Shown here: piece after piece, positions 43,701 through 63,500 of the stretch
Layout of the letters: the number at the start of each line of letters is the position of its first letter
Position numbering within the stretch: position 1 is the stretch's first letter
Source of the DNA: Anisakis pegreffii
Lineage: Eukaryota > Nematoda > Chromadorea > Rhabditida > Anisakidae
NCBI GenBank assembly: GCA_035041965.1
Contig: JAPYMA010000138.1
Location: forward strand, 164,002-228,001
Length of the DNA: 64,000 nucleotides
Direction of reading: 5' to 3'
Made by a program: the position numbers and the translations under genes
The notes under the pieces: model-generated
Database searches by the model: none
Told to the model about the DNA's origin: nothing
The model's input: the letters and a program-made list of their open reading frames with translations, nothing else

Positions 43701-44829
43701 TCTTTCTCGAAAGGTTAAATTCTTTCGATGAGCAGTGATTGAGTCAAGATTTGATTAGATATTTCTGATGAAAAGCGGCCAAAAACTTTTTTGAATCAAT
43801 TTGTTTATATTTCAGCACGAAAATCACATTTTGCTGATAAGAGAATTCGTTTATCACGAGTCTGCACTAATTTGCAATCACTTCTACCATGTTATTCATC
43901 CGAACTGGCTGTCGCACAAATGGATTTAGTGCGTATTAATGGTTTTTCTATTGGTGAAGTGTAAGTTAGCGGATATTTTTTCTTTATCACTTCATTCCGA
44001 TTCTAACTTCCAGAGGTTTTTAAATTGCCTTATCTGAGATATTTGATCAGTGAATGTGTTGCTTATTCCTTCTAATTCACATAAGTGAGTGTTGATTATG
44101 ACAGTGATATTGCAGTTTATTAGATGTTGAAGTGGTATCGGATCGCTATACAAGTGAAGGCCATATCCGACAATATGTGTTGATATGCTCTGAACAGTGC
44201 TATGTAATCAAACAAAAAGATGATGAGCCTAGCAATGTGGTTCAACGAATACCGTATAAGCATCTTAAAATCATGCAACCGGTCGCCGTCAGTGAACATA
44301 ACGCTACTTTTGCATCAATTGGTTTGAAAATTTCTGCATTCAATGGTCATCTTTTGTTATTCCAAAAATGTTTTTTGGCAGTTGTTAATGATCAACAAAA
44401 TCGCTACAACTTCAAGTAACTGAGAAAATGTGAATATTTTTCGAAGCAAGTAAAAGGTAATGCGAATCGAAAGTGTGCGGGTGATTTGTGAATCAAAATA
44501 AAAGTCATTGAACGGCCGTATTCTTTGCAGAAGTATACTTAGTGTGTTTGCGAATCACGTAAGAAATCATGAAAGAACTAACAAAATTGTTGTAAAAACG
44601 GTGTTCAAGATATCAATAGAGAATTACGGATCATTGTAAGAAGTGACTGAATAAATTTTCAGAGATAATTCTTGAAATGTCAAATAGTGTTCGACATCGA
44701 TTACCGCATTTATGGTGTAATCACATCGATATAGCGAAACGTCTATGTGAAAAAGTGGCTCGTGCGAAACAGCTTTATGATCACAGTAAAAGAACGCTTT
44801 CAGTTGTTGAAGACTATGATGTTGTTTAG
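15091..44829 (+). CDS. VPS13D: VPS13D, bridge-like lipid transfer protein (whole gene, dozens of exons)
   Basis: VPS13D moves lipids between membranes at organelle contact sites and is needed for mitochondrial and peroxisomal upkeep. The ATG at 15091 opens [18 protein letters not shown], the chorein-N start. [20 protein letters not shown] and [14 protein letters not shown] then match VPS13D better than VPS13A/B/C. Colinear blocks run to the C-terminus and end at the TAG at 44827-44829. Landmarks: [20 protein letters not shown] (17.6 kb), [14 protein letters not shown] (27.5 kb), [16 protein letters not shown] (30.2 kb), [12 protein letters not shown] (33.7 kb), [14 protein letters not shown] (34.7 kb), [20 protein letters not shown] (37.8 kb), [11 protein letters not shown] (42.5 kb). 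I estimate about 3200 residues, against about 4390 in human. The UBA domain and a large middle part are missing (see findings). Introns are short except one of 4.9 kb that hosts a nested gene. Confidence 0.95.
17087..20889 (+). other. VPS13D: VPS13D exons 6-19: first lipid-channel repeats, shortened
   Basis: Exons 17087-17215, 17357-17989, 18048-18174, 18276-18422, 18548-18651, 18796-18931, a 17-base exon 19002-19018, 19206-19380, about 19450-19600 (donor unsure), 19652-19836, 19940-20011, 20140-20262, 20362-20463 and 20811-20889. The large exon carries [16 protein letters not shown], matching RRWKPKVAISKNCREWW of human VPS13D. The 18.4 kb exon has SYGWLSSWF. After the segment ending [15 protein letters not shown] the next exons align much further along the human protein ([12 protein letters not shown] with MEDLLEKNPDS), so a long stretch is absent here. 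Confidence 0.85.
21120..21328 (+). other. VPS13D: VPS13D exon before the giant intron
   Basis: Starts after GATTTTTAG and ends before GTTTTTT. It encodes a basic linker ([13 protein letters not shown]) and the strand [18 protein letters not shown], equal to human NIFLVDKKHPEFSSSYN. It joins in phase 0 to the exon at 26248, which encodes [20 protein letters not shown], equal to human DVLITLQTWVVILDFFGI. This shows that nothing of VPS13D is missing from the 4.9 kb between them. Confidence 0.9.
21850..23541 (-). CDS. flp-27-like: FMRFamide-like neuropeptide precursor, FLP-27-like, nested antisense in VPS13D intron
   Basis: Two exons (minus), 23541-23360 and 21946-21850, with donor GTAGGT and acceptor TGTTACAG. 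Phase 2 meets phase 1 exactly and gives 92 residues. The ATG at 23541 opens a signal peptide ([20 protein letters not shown]). KLHRR then precedes one long peptide that begins GPYESDLG, contains [10 protein letters not shown] and ends SGRMRF. This is followed by the amidation donor Gly and KR, so cleavage and amidation would give one 25-residue RMRF-amide. The splice falls inside the codon for the last Arg, so only the joined exons reveal the RMRFGKR motif. The tail ([16 protein letters not shown]) is an acidic spacer; the stop is at 21850-21852. From memory C. elegans FLP-27 ends GLGGRMRFG and has a similar amphipathic lead. Expected role: secreted neuromodulator acting on a G-protein-coupled receptor. 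Confidence 0.85.
24207..24752 (-). CDS. unrecognised 181-codon open frame inside the VPS13D intron
   Basis: A long antisense frame whose only upstream starts are a GTG and an internal ATG (at about the 21st codon). It is rich in Lys, Ser, Ile and basic residues, with one hydrophobic stretch ([17 protein letters not shown]). I recognise no domain. By base composition a frame this long is expected well under once in the window, yet codon choice looks unremarkable. It could be a decayed gene, a lineage-specific gene or chance. Confidence 0.2.
   Translation of the reverse strand: MTNSKHNRQDKIDAINDINGMKSHEARRYNNHFIFVYIFKIYSIAFFLHRYSIVMIAAHTSIRTQIQPNTTKPSISVVKNNFFELLVKERLLGGHRVSMSLVLISHSYTSKFIGYTKLHIKKIPIDMHRSLRCNYTTKKACRRKLSDDFIICNVLQERRRYKLSCCLAWYRSSIAISKNAK
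26248..28950 (+). other. VPS13D: VPS13D middle exons, repeats after the giant intron
   Basis: Exon pieces at 26248-26474, about 26590-26730, 26893-27107, 27389-27576, about 27840-28000, about 28405-28590 and 28824-28950. Matches to human VPS13D in order: [64 protein letters not shown] then [53 protein letters not shown]; and [20 protein letters not shown]. The last equals human YFVRQTGGSLLTEPCRLKLQ. Confidence 0.8.
29065..29643 (-). CDS. unrecognised 192-codon antisense open frame in a VPS13D intron
   Basis: It lies wholly within the intron between the VPS13D exons ending about 28950 and starting 30191. At 192 codons it is the longest unexplained frame in the window; with about 6.8% stop codons expected per codon, fewer than 0.05 such frames are expected by chance in 64 kb. 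It has hydrophobic and Leu/Phe-rich parts ([18 protein letters not shown]) and a more polar C-terminal half ([20 protein letters not shown]). No family is recognised. It may belong with the exon-like piece at 30063-30146. Confidence 0.25.
   Translation of the reverse strand: MKSYQSFNFLLPNNVSFTHNTFLPHIDQTKFRISVRSHNPPLIYFVHCTSPDCPLFLLLSTNASLRTYLLLFTSFQSLLETNQCIFLNLSEVLFALVAYHNDLSNCKLQQFYGYPGNSMLIARETLKVKIHRKLKGGLDSRDENKYSHYLENSFVTCNNHKLEQYVQFEIDTTRERFDLDGFLVSFENPFTD
30063..30146 (-). CDS. exon-like segment with PP2C-like motif, antisense to VPS13D intron
   Basis: Flanked by an acceptor (GTGTTTAG) and a donor (G-GTATTCTG) on the minus strand. It encodes [17 protein letters not shown] followed by [10 protein letters not shown]. 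The VFDG-x-x-G motif after a short hydrophobic strand resembles the metal-binding VFDGHGG of PP2C/PPM phosphatases, with the His-Gly replaced by Phe-Tyr. I found no convincing further PP2C motifs nearby. Treat as a hint only; a chance match is quite possible. Confidence 0.2.
30191..33520 (+). other. VPS13D: VPS13D exons around the position where human has UBA
   Basis: Exon pieces 30191-30461, 30486-30547, about 30902-31070, about 32129-32500, about 32540-32804, about 32890-33037, about 33154-33313 and 33414-about 33520. Matches: [37 protein letters not shown] (human TVVLNNLRVFLIFDWLL); [29 protein letters not shown] (human LSYNDVQLFLAIAKS). The exon ending 33313 (GQK) joins in phase to 33414 ([16 protein letters not shown]), across an intron of 100 bases. 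In human the UBA domain lies between these two segments. Confidence 0.8.
31140..32100. repeat. transposon-like remnants in a VPS13D intron
   Basis: The intron between about 31070 and 32129 is rich in GCTATTCC/TCGCTAAA/AGCGGA-type words shared with the hAT-type element at 48145-48287. It ends (about 32056-32080) with TAGCGAACATTGCCCATCACAG, whose reverse complement CTGTGATGGGCAATG resembles a hAT terminus. The left boundary is not clear. I consider it one or two decayed insertions. Confidence 0.35.
33640..38451 (+). other. VPS13D: VPS13D adaptor-binding (VAB/SHR-BD) region
   Basis: In VPS13 proteins this propeller-like region recruits the protein to organelles through adaptors. Pieces: [20 protein letters not shown] (33.7 kb), [19 protein letters not shown] (33.9 kb), [16 protein letters not shown] (34.45 kb), [20 protein letters not shown] (34.7 kb), [20 protein letters not shown] (35.1 kb), [11 protein letters not shown] (35.7 kb), [20 protein letters not shown] (35.9 kb), [17 protein letters not shown] with [13 protein letters not shown] (36.85 kb), [18 protein letters not shown] (37.75 kb), [14 protein letters not shown] (38.05 kb) and [20 protein letters not shown] (38.4 kb). 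All are colinear with human VPS13D. Confidence 0.88.
38538..39711 (+). other. VPS13D: VPS13D beta-trefoil (ricin-B-like) domain exons
   Basis: The exon at about 38538 carries the linker strand [12 protein letters not shown] (human TSLDYAWDEPTLPP). The exon from about 38870 encodes [20 protein letters not shown] and [18 protein letters not shown]. The exon from 39477 encodes [20 protein letters not shown] and [17 protein letters not shown]. The repeated hydrophobic-x-QLW-F / QIWEL pattern with Gly-rich turns is the trefoil repeat found only in VPS13D among animal VPS13 proteins. Its presence supports the VPS13D assignment. Confidence 0.85.
40213..40260. repeat. TTTTGAT-type simple repeat, intronic
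   Basis: Imperfect copies of TTGATTT and TTTTGATTTTGATTTT inside a VPS13D intron. No function is evident. Confidence 0.6.
40397..44829 (+). other. VPS13D: VPS13D C-terminal part: ATG2-C/DH-like and PH-like regions
   Basis: Exon pieces include 40397-40527 ([20 protein letters not shown]), about 40755-40923, about 41070-41140, 41289-41450, 41629-41840, 42447-42577 ([13 protein letters not shown] then [14 protein letters not shown]), 42704-about 42847, about 43210-43300, about 43445-43600 ([20 protein letters not shown]), about 43817-43962, about 44118-44330 and 44663-44829. Gly-rich amphipathic helices ([13 protein letters not shown] type) bind membrane in this family. The final exon ends in a basic helix ([16 protein letters not shown]) equal to human EVNYAKHLYHEQ, followed by TAG. 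Confidence 0.88.
42150..42365. repeat. GC-rich insert in a VPS13D intron
   Basis: About 215 bases, much richer in G than the flanks on this strand, between VPS13D exons. It has three imperfect repeats of AAAAAGTCGGGGA-GCGA-like sequence (near 42211, 42255 and 42315) and ends with the palindromic GTCGGGGACCCGTTCCCCGAC (42337-42357), which can form a hairpin. Both strands stay open across it only because of its composition. The word GTCGGGGAACGAGGTCC recurs at about 46875. It is probably an inserted element. Confidence 0.55.
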
Positions 44830-47800
44830 CTTTAATCACATATCACTGCTTTATTGTAATACCATTCTTAAATGTCTTTTTGAGACCATATCATTCTCAT
44901 TCACTCGTTCATCTTTTATCTCTGTGTTACGATTTCCTGTAGCACGTCAACTGGAAATATTGCACGATAGAAATATCAGATTGCCAGCAGTTACCGTTGT
45001 ACATTTTTTAATGAGTTACACTTGACTGTGGCTCATGATCTCTCCTGTCTAAATAAGCCATTTGATTTCAATGTTTAAAGTAGTCAGGAAATAATATGAA
45101 ATTGTGGTGAATTTTCTGGCGACTTCTTCGTCCATATCTCCAAATTTCACTGTTTCTGTTTCGTTTCATTTGAATAGGTTGTTCATTTCTTTCCTAAATT
45201 TTCTTAAATAACTCGCAAAATGAGTCAGAAATATCGTTCATTGGTGGCATGAATGCATTGAAAATCAGTGCTTCAGGCTTGCTGAACATGTTTTATATGT
45301 AGACAATGAACAAATGAATTGTTATTCAATTCATTTATTAAACAATTCTAAATGTTAATTCGTTTAATTAAGGTGCTCTGCATATTTCTGTCCAGAACTG
45401 AAGTCTATGAATTGAAAATACTTCGAATGTGGTAAATCTTCATGATAAACGACTAGTTTTTGGTAATGGAATAAAGTTCCATTGTGAGCGATTTTGAGTG
45501 TCAATTTTTAAGCAATTCAACACAATCGCAATAGTTATTGATGACCGCATTTGCTTCTTATTAGTGCCTTTTTGTTTTCCGTTTATTGTAAGAGTCGAAA
45601 TTTAAAGCATCTTTGCTGTTGGTTAATCGTGTAGCTGAAGTTGGACCGAAATGACAAACTGGGTTATGCATCAAAACTTGAATTTTAAAACAAGATTAAT
45701 GCGACACTCTTGTTTTTCAATAATGTATTTGTGTATATGGTAATATCATGTAGAGAATTACGTGTCCTCTTGCACTTCTTAACCGTTTCTTACTGTACAA
45801 AATTTTTAATTTTATGTATGTACGATGGATTGTTGTGTGCTAATCTATTGTTTCCTTTTTCATTACTGTTCCCTTCACTAAATAAAATGTCTTCTTGCCC
45901 GAAATCGATAGCCTAAACTAAATAACGTTTTCACTTCTTTTGTTCTTCGTCCCATGTCTGGTTGTTGCTGTTTTCCGGTGTAATCCCACTGATTAATTGC
46001 ATATAAATGTGCGATCCACAATGTGGTTAATGATTTCATTTATTGTATGGATTGTCTCGTACAGTACGGGTGAAGCAAATTAAAACTTCTGTGATTATTG
46101 TCTTATTTCGCTTGAATCGTTGGATTTTTTGTGCAAGTTTCTTGTTTGCTGAGCCTTGTGGTTTATTTATTCATTACTCACTTGAATTGTGGTTAAACTG
46201 TGGTGGGGTCGATATTTTGTGATTTGTCATTATAGCTTGAATATGGATGTTTTGATATTCCTATATTAATTTAGTTGAATCCAAATCTACTTCCCGAGTC
46301 TGCAGGGCTCTAATACGAGTGATGAACGGAGGATGCTATATTCTGAACTAATATACCTACATGCAGTATGTCCACACAATTTTGAGTGATTCAATTGTGC
46401 TGAACGGCTGTCGATGTTCTAGAGGTAATACCTCTACAATACAGTGTTTCATTGGTTTTGCGAAACTGAATTGTGAACGAATTACATATTTCCGATTATG
46501 TTCCAAGATTATTCTATTCAAACCCGAGAGTAATTACATAAAACAAAACTAGGCATATCCGAAAATTATAAAAGGAAGGTGTATATGCAAGGGTGTTTTC
46601 ACTCATTGTTTGATTTTCTTCCCTCATTCAGAATTCATAGTCCAAAGTGATGTTGCAAAATCAGGGAACAGCTTCGAAATGAGTTGAACGTGTTCCGCAA
46701 GATGATATAAACAGTTCTGTCTCGAAAGATTGACAAAAGTTTGAACCATGTGTTGTAAATCGAATCGCCTTTCATCTCAGCAACTCGGAACTATTTCTCT
46801 GTGGTTTGCCGACGCGAGATTCGGCTAACAAATATGTTACAAATTAAAACATATGTTAAAACATAGGTGAAAAAGTCGGGGAACGAGGTCCACGACGGGC
46901 ACCTTGCTCACATCATTTTTAGTTAACCAAAAAAGTTTTTCCACCGAATTAGCGATTAGCGGAACTATATTTTTTCAATAGCGTGCCCATCACTATGTAG
47001 AACTGTTTCATGATCACGTTGGTAGATCATTTATTGTCATTTTATGCTCCGCAATATTTACATTCAAAACGTGTCCCACAATTACACTTTAATCTGTATA
47101 TGGAGTAATAATGCCCGTACTGGCACAGATTAGGGGATTTCTCCCGTGAAAGCATTTGTGATGGGATACTTGGAAATACCCTTCTTCCTCATTGGAAATC
47201 CTTTATCGTGCGAGTTGGACCTCCGTGTGATGAAAGGCAATCCTGGATCATTCATGAGACATCTCGGTAGCTAGCTATTGAACACACTGGTAAAAGCAAA
47301 ATTTCTTCATTTTAAAGAACCTGAACATGGATTGCATGAAGTCAGATATCTTTCTTGTGGACGGTTGAGAATTTGTGATCGAATAAGTTCGTTTGGAGAA
47401 AAAAATGAGGTTGACTAGGTCCGAACAAACCTTTGTTTACTTCATTGAGAAGCACTGCTCAGTCAATCAAGAAGAATCATATGTAATGGTAAATTGTATT
47501 TATTTCAACAGAGAAAACATCACAAGTCATCAATACCCAACTTACAAAACATTAGCACTCAGCTCTTCGTATCATTTTTCTCTTCTTCACTATTTCCTTA
47601 TCAGTTGATGAATTCTAAACATCAATATTCTCGTGTCGTAAATATGCATTTTCTTTTTCAAAATGGTTATCGCCTTGCCTTTCAACATTGCGGTGGTGAC
47701 TCCACATACATTCCATACTGTTGCATTTGAATACAATGTTTACATGCTAGATTCATCCGCATACGTTACGGAATTAGTCACGCAAACAATCATCAATAGA

Positions 47801-48144
47801 CGCCAGTAATTGTAGTGAAACACTGAGTTCTTTATAGCTCCGCAAGGATGGTAATGGTTAGCGTATTGTGGATCGTTTTTGGTTACTTCTCTCTCCAACT
47901 TATTGTTGTTGACAGCGTTCATAACTCTTCCTCTTATTGTTACCGTTATTTTCTTGTAATCAATTTGTTCATTCATTTCAGCAACAGTCATTACTTATTT
48001 AGTCAAACTGAAACATTTTTGCACCATTCTGTAATATTTTTAAAATAATTTTATCTTCAATATCAATTCACTTAATTGTATATTCAGTAATTTACTGTTC
48101 ATCACCGTTTGAACCGATTCACTCTACTTTTGTATACATTCTAC
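44830..48144. other. spacer between VPS13D and the protease gene
   Basis: About 3.3 kb. It should contain the VPS13D 3' UTR (AATAAA-type signals occur at about 45471 and 45882) and the protease promoter. Apart from the repeat-like patch at 46862-47000 I recognise nothing; the frames here are short and carry no domain. Confidence 0.45.
46862..47000. repeat. decayed insert sharing words with the GC-rich and hAT-like elements
   Basis: It opens AGGTGAAAAAGTCGGGGAAC, sharing GTCGGGGAAC with the GC-rich insert at 42150-42365. It ends AATAGCGTGCCCATCACTA, whose reverse complement TAGTGATGGGCACGC resembles a hAT end. It is short, with no frame. The pairing of these two features suggests one family of non-autonomous elements with variable interior. 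Confidence 0.4.
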
Positions 48145-48287
48145 CAAAGGTGGGCAATAGTGCGCTATTCCGCTATTTCGCTAGTTAGTGAAATAGTGGA
48201 GTAACTATATCATTAGTGGCGGAGTAGCTATTCCGCTATTTCCCTAGTTAGAGCAATAGCGGAATAGCGCGCTATTGCCCACCTCTG
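48145..48287. mobile_element. hAT-type MITE with 8-base target duplication
   Basis: The left end is CAAAGGTGGGCAATAG and the right end, read inward, is CAGAGGTGGGCAATAGCGCG; this is the CAG-GGTGGGCAA pattern typical of hAT transposons. The inverted repeats continue GCGCTATTCCGCTATT. The flanking 8-mers CATTCTAC (48137-48144) and CGTTCTAC (48288-48295) match at 7 of 8 positions, as expected for a hAT target-site duplication. At 143 bases it has no coding capacity, so it is non-autonomous. Confidence 0.85.
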
Positions 48288-48427
48288 CGTTCTACCATAT
48301 CATTTAGTCATTTACTGATTCTTACCTGTTAGACTTGAACCAACGTTCAGTTTTATTATCTGTTTCGAAACGAAACGAGACTGCGTGCGTATCGATGGAA
48401 TTGAAATAATCAGTTGAACTAATTAAG

Positions 48428-58665
<10,238 letters not shown>

Positions 58666-60594
58666 TGGAATTATTTGCCACCCGAAAAGGTGGCGATGTC
58701 ATTGCTATTCGTGCCAATAATTCTGGTCAAAGTAAACAGGAATGCAATCATCTTATAAAAACTCTGTAAATAATTCCAAGCCGATGCGTACCGCCAGTGC
58801 ATCGCCTCAACCTTTCCTCACATCTACGACAATGATAGCAGTAGTAGTAGTGACAGTATTCATCGCTACAATTGCAACAGTTCACCGATAAATGTTGCGT
58901 TAACAATTACACTCTAACCGATATGTTTGCTAATGATAATAGACTGTAAATAATAATTTTGGTTGACAAAGCACTTAATGGATCGCTACAGATTTCTTGA
59001 TTACGCAGTGTAATTAATTTCGGTAACATCCTCAAGTTGATCGTATTAATTGCTGATCTTGCATGCTTCTAATGGCTCATCATATTTATTATTGCTAATT
59101 TAATGATTCCGCATCAATTACATTAACAATGTGATTTTTCCACGAACAGTCTCGTTGTTTTTTCGTGAATGTAAGAGATGACTGTGATCGACAGATTTAT
59201 TCTTCATCATTTATGTCCATTTCGAGTTGTTATTGTAATTACCGACCTTCAAATGGAAATTCCCGTGAAGTGCATTACGCCAATAAATTTTGGACATGAT
59301 CTTAATCAGATCCATGTCAATAATCTTTGTTGTTCATAAATATTGCCGAGTGTGTTTGTGCCTTAAATGAACAATGATCAAAACAGTTGTTCCAAAGTTT
59401 ATATTATTATTTTATGTCACATTCACGCTTAACGTTATGCTATTATTACCTTTGTTATCAGCTTTATAACCCCGACTGCCTTGATCGGCCGGGCCTTAAG
59501 CTACTTTAGCGCCGACCGCAATCCACTGTCCAGATTTCTCTGTTAGTTCACCATAGCCTGCCTTCCAATTTGATATTATCGTCAATTTTCCATAGAATGC
59601 CTTCTAGTTTGATATTACCGTCTTTCAATGTTTTGGGAGGTTGTCCGGTCGGTCTTTTCAAATCTCTCGAATATCACTCTCATATCATCGCAGTCTAACA
59701 ATTGTCTGTCACTTTCGTCGAGTAATTATACGTCTTCATCAATGTTTTATTACCTGAACATTTCAAATTCAACTTACTTTACTGAAGTTGTGCTGAGGAC
59801 ATTGGATCAAGTAGTTTTTTATGTGTGTACTAAAAAGTTTTGAGGTAAGTACTTCGTCATTTGTGATTGTTTTAACTGATGGACAAGGTGGGTGCAAAAG
59901 TTTTGGAAATGAATGCACATATATAGTTTGATTCTGGCATGGTGTTACTCTGTTTTATGTGTTATATGTTTTAATGTGTGGTCGGTGCAATTTTGTTTCG
60001 TTTGCTCTTTGTTAATGAATTACGTGTTTATAATCATCAGTGAAATGCCTTAACAAAACTGTGTGATAAACCATCTTATATCCTAACTATAAACCCATTA
60101 CACTTCTCATTTGAATTTTAGAAGTGACTGTCGAATAAAATTATTTCAGTTTAGGATAAAATTTCGTGTTTCTGTGTGCAGAACGTTTCGGTAATGATCG
60201 CTTATGACTTTCTCAAAGAGAAGATTAACTTTCAGGGTATGCGTATGTGCTAATCAATTTTTTTTTCAGTTGATTGTGATCAAATATTGATTATGAACAA
60301 CAGTTGTGACCAGTTTTTGTGACCATATTTCGGAACGGGAAATTTTTCATCAACAGCGTGTACACTTTTTGTGATCTATGATTGATCCTCCGTGACAATA
60401 ATTGTGATTCTGAGGCTACCGATAAGATCTGAGGCCTAGACTGCCTCAGCATTGTATATATAATGCCGCTTTTTGGTGAGCTCATTGTGATCAGAATATG
60501 GAGTCATATCTTTTGTTAGCCAAACAAGCTCTTTTAAACCAAAGATATGTTCCAATAAATTAACAGTTAATAATAAGTCGCTGTAGATGAAATC
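58666..60594. other. spacer after the protease gene, with a small tandem duplication
   Basis: It includes the protease 3' UTR. At 59551-59628 two 39-base copies of a unit beginning CCATAG and containing TGCCTTC and TTTGATATTA lie head to tail. Just before, 59467-59520 is locally GC-rich (GATCGGCCGGGCC). No gene is seen. Confidence 0.5.
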
Positions 60595-63500
60595 TGAAAC
60601 ACCTCAACGTTAAAACACCTCAACATTGAAACACCTCAACATTGAAACACCTCAACATTGAAACACCTCAACATTGAAACACCTCAACATTAAAACACCT
60701 CAACATTAAAACACCTCAACATTCAAACACCTCAACATTAAAACACCTCAACATTGAAACACCTCAACATTAAAACACCTCAACATTGAAACACCTCAAC
60801 ATTGAAACACCTCAACATTGAAACACCTCAACATTAAAACACCTCAACATTGAAACACCTCAACATTAAAACACCTCAACATTGAAACACCTCAACATTG
60901 AAACACCTCAACATTGAAACACCTCAACATTAAAACACCTCAACATTGAAACACCTCAACATTGAAACACCTCAACATTGAAACACCTCAACATTGAAAC
61001 ACCTCAACATTGAAACACCTCAACATTAAAACACCTCAACATTGAAACACCTCAACATTAAAACACCTCAACATTGAAACACCTCAACATTGAAACACCT
61101 CAACATTGAAACACCTCAACATTGAAACACCTCAACATTGAAACACCTCAACATTGAAACACCTCAACATTGAAACACCTCAACATTGAAACACCTCAAC
61201 ATTGAAACACCTCAACATTGAAACACCTCAACATTGAAACACCTCAACATTGAAACACCTCAACATTGAAACACCTCAACGTTAAAACACCTCAACATTG
61301 AAACACCTCAACATTGAAACACCTCAACATTGAAACACCTCAACATTGAAACACCTCAACATTGAAACACCTCAACATTGAAACACCTCAACATTGAAAC
61401 ACCTCAACATTGAAACACCTCAACATTGAAACACCTCAACATTGAAACACCTCAACATTAAAACACCTCAACATTGAAACACCTCAACATTGAAACACCT
61501 CAACATTAAAACACCTCAACATTGAAACACCTCAACATTGAAACACCTCAACGTTAAAACACCTCAACATTGAAACACCTCAACATTGAAACACCTCAAC
61601 ATTGAAACACCTCAACATTAAAACACCTCAACATTGAAACACCTCAACATTGAAACACCTCAACATTGAAACACCTCAACATTGAAACACCTCAACATTG
61701 AAACACCTCAACATTGAAACACCTCAACATTGAAACACCTCAACATTGAAACACCTCAACATTGAAACACCTCAACATTGAAACACCTCAACATTGAAAC
61801 ACCTCAACATTGAAACACCTCAACATTGAAACACCTCAACATTGAAACACCTCAACATTAAAACACCTCAACATTGAAACACCTCAACATTGAAACACCT
61901 CAACATTGAAACACCTCAACATTGAAACACCTCAACATTGAAACACCTCAACATTGAAACACCTCAACATTGAAACACCTCAACATTGAAACACCTCAAC
62001 ATTGAAACACCTCAACATTAAAACACCTCAACATTGAAACACCTCAACATTGAAACACCTCAACATTAAAACACCTCAACATTGAAACACCTCAACATTG
62101 AAACACCTCAACATTGAAACACCTCAACATTGAAACACCTCAACATTGAAACACCTCAACATTGAAACACCTCAACATTGAAACACCTCAACATTGAAAC
62201 ACCTCAACATTGAAACACCTCAACATTGAAACACCTCAACATTGAAACACCTCAACATTGAAACACCTCAACATTAAAACACCTCAACATTGAAACACCT
62301 CAACATTGAAACACCTCAACATTGAAACACCTCAACATTGAAACACCTCAACATTGAAACACCTCAACATTGAAACACCTCAACATTGAAACACCTCAAC
62401 ATTAAAACACCTCAACATTGAAACACCTCAACATTGAAACACCTCAACATTGAAACACCTCAACATTGAAACACCTCAACATTAAAACACCTCAACATTG
62501 AAACACCTCAACATTGAAACACCTCAACATTGAAACACCTCAACATTGAAACACCTCAACATTGAAACACCTCAACATTGAAACACCTCAACATTGAAAC
62601 ACCTCAACATTGAAACACCTCAACATTGAAACACCTCAACATTGAAACACCTCAACATTGAAACACCTCAACATTGAAACACCTCAACATTGAAACACCT
62701 CAACATTGAAACACCTCAACATTGAAACACCTCAACATTGAAACACCTCAACATTGAAACACCTCAACATTAAAACACCTCAACATTGAAACACCTCAAC
62801 ATTGAAACACCTCAACATTGAAACACCTCAACATTGAAACACCTCAACATTGAAACACCTCAACATTGAAACACCTCAACATTGAAACACCTCAACATTG
62901 AAACACCTCAACATTGAAACACCTCAACATTGAAACACCTCAACATTGAAACACCTCAACATTGAAACACCTCAACATTGAAACACCTCAACATTGAAAC
63001 ACCTCAACATTGAAACACCTCAACATTGAAACACCTCAACATTGAAACACCTCAACATTGAAACACCTCAACATTGAAACACCTCAACATTGAAACACCT
63101 CAACATTGAAACACCTCAACATTGAAACACCTCAACATTGAAACACCTCAACATTGAAACACCTCAACATTGAAACACCTCAACATTGAAACACCTCAAC
63201 ATTGAAACACCTCAACATTGAAACACCTCAACATTGAAACACCTCAACATTGAAACACCTCAACATTGAAACACCTCAACATTGAAACACCTCAACGTTA
63301 AAACACCTCAACATTGAAACACCTCAACATTGAAACACCTCAACATTGAAACACCTCAACATTGAAACACCTCAACATTGAAACACCTCAACATTGAAAC
63401 ACCTCAACATTGAAACACCTCAACATTGAAACACCTCAACATTGAAACACCTCAACATTAAAACACCTCAACATTGAAACACCTCAACATTGAAACACCT

